The translations under genes were made by a program, and so were the position numbers. DNA of 32,891 nt from Acidobacteriota bacterium. GTDB lineage: Bacteria > Acidobacteriota > Terriglobia > Terriglobales > Acidobacteriaceae. Location of the stretch: contig JAKAFB010000035.1 of NCBI GenBank assembly GCA_021818105.1, forward strand, positions 1-32,891, given 5' to 3'. Below are positions 32,587-32,891 of this stretch, piece by piece; the stretch's first letter is position 1, and the number at the start of each line of letters is the position of its first letter. Below the pieces are notes generated by a model. It saw only the letters and a program-made list of their open reading frames with translations, ran no database searches and had not been told where the DNA came from.

Positions 32587-32891
32587 TCAGGAAGGCCGGA
32601 TGCGGTCCTGCGGCTTGTCTCTTAAAAACACCTCGCCTTTGGTGAGCCAGGCGACGCCGAAGGCCACGAGCGCGAGCGATTCGCTGTAGAGGAGCGCGTC
32701 CATGGGCTGCAGCAGCCGGGCCACGGGCCTGAAAAGCAGGCTGACCATGACGAGGATGCATGCAACGATGACAAGGCCGCAGACTTTGTAGATCTTGTTC
32801 CTGTGGAGCTTGCGGCGGGTGATTGTCCTGTCAGGGCAGGACTTGCAAAAGAGAAACAGGCAGAAGTATGCAAGGGAAAGAAACATCAATG
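32587..32891 (-). CDS. C-terminal part of an unknown membrane protein (cut by window end)
   Basis: About 100 residues are visible, and the frame is still open at the right edge, so the true start probably lies outside. Three hydrophobic helices can be seen: FLSLAYFCLFLFC, VCGLVIVACILVMVSLLF and SLALVAFGVAWL. They are separated by a basic loop (RTITRRKLHRNK). The C-terminus is charged. I do not recognise the family. An ATG at 32886 could be a start if the protein is only about 99 residues. Confidence 0.55.
   Translation of the reverse strand, partial: LMFLSLAYFCLFLFCKSCPDRTITRRKLHRNKIYKVCGLVIVACILVMVSLLFRPVARLLQPMDALLYSESLALVAFGVAWLTKGEVFLRDKPQDRIRPS

Noticed and set aside
1-32891. CRISPR array, tRNA or rRNA genes, prophage or complete insertion sequence
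   Set aside because: No regularly spaced repeats, no recognisable tRNA or rRNA sequence, and no integrase or transposase gene were seen on either strand.

Overview
This window looks like a chromosomal segment of an Acidobacteriota bacterium, probably class Terriglobia (Granulicella, Terriglobus or Edaphobacter-like). The basis is the GC-rich coding sequence, a roughly 1,240-residue TonB-dependent receptor with an N-terminal carboxypeptidase-regulatory-like domain, REP-like palindromes in the gaps, and the general gene content. Genus is inference; no rRNA or tRNA gene was seen.

Layout. 1-1453: tail of an unknown gene converging on a BaiN/YhiN-type flavoprotein. 1510-19809: a pectin and galacturonate utilisation locus. 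It holds a FadR-type GntR regulator and a plus-strand operon uxaC - hexuronate MFS transporter - LarA-family nickel epimerase homologue - uxaE - SDR oxidoreductase. It continues with a minus-strand pair (KDG kinase, GH28 pectinase), a secreted GH28-CE8 fusion, a Tat-exported divergent GH28 protein and the TonB-dependent receptor. 19886-22603: an HDOD protein and a DUF2339-like membrane protein. 22653-25054: a tetraheme cytochrome c, four-cluster ferredoxin and NrfD module. 25278-27335: a membrane sensor with an RsbU/SpoIIE phosphatase domain. 27461-30323: folD, coaE and an HtrA/DegP-like protease. 30378-32891: an accessory stretch with REP-like and direct repeats, a 92-residue protein behind a long foldable leader, a lipoprotein gene bracketed by an 18-bp inverted repeat, and a membrane protein gene cut by the window edge.

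How the pectin genes fit together. The receptor probably imports pectin oligosaccharides, the CE8 domain de-esterifies pectin, and the GH28 proteins release galacturonate. The MFS protein takes it into the cytoplasm. UxaC makes tagaturonate, UxaE epimerises it to fructuronate, the SDR probably reduces that to mannonate, and the kinase phosphorylates KDG. No mannonate dehydratase or KDPG aldolase gene was found. The LarA homologue may equilibrate mannonate with gluconate, opening a second entry to KDG.

A shared palindrome, GGTCNGACC, occurs as a tandem pair at the uxaC transcription start, between the -35 and -10 of kdgK, and upstream of the receptor. This predicts that the FadR-type protein controls the locus as one regulon. 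The two least explained items are the LarA homologue inside a uronate operon and the nested, foldable leader at 30912-31021.
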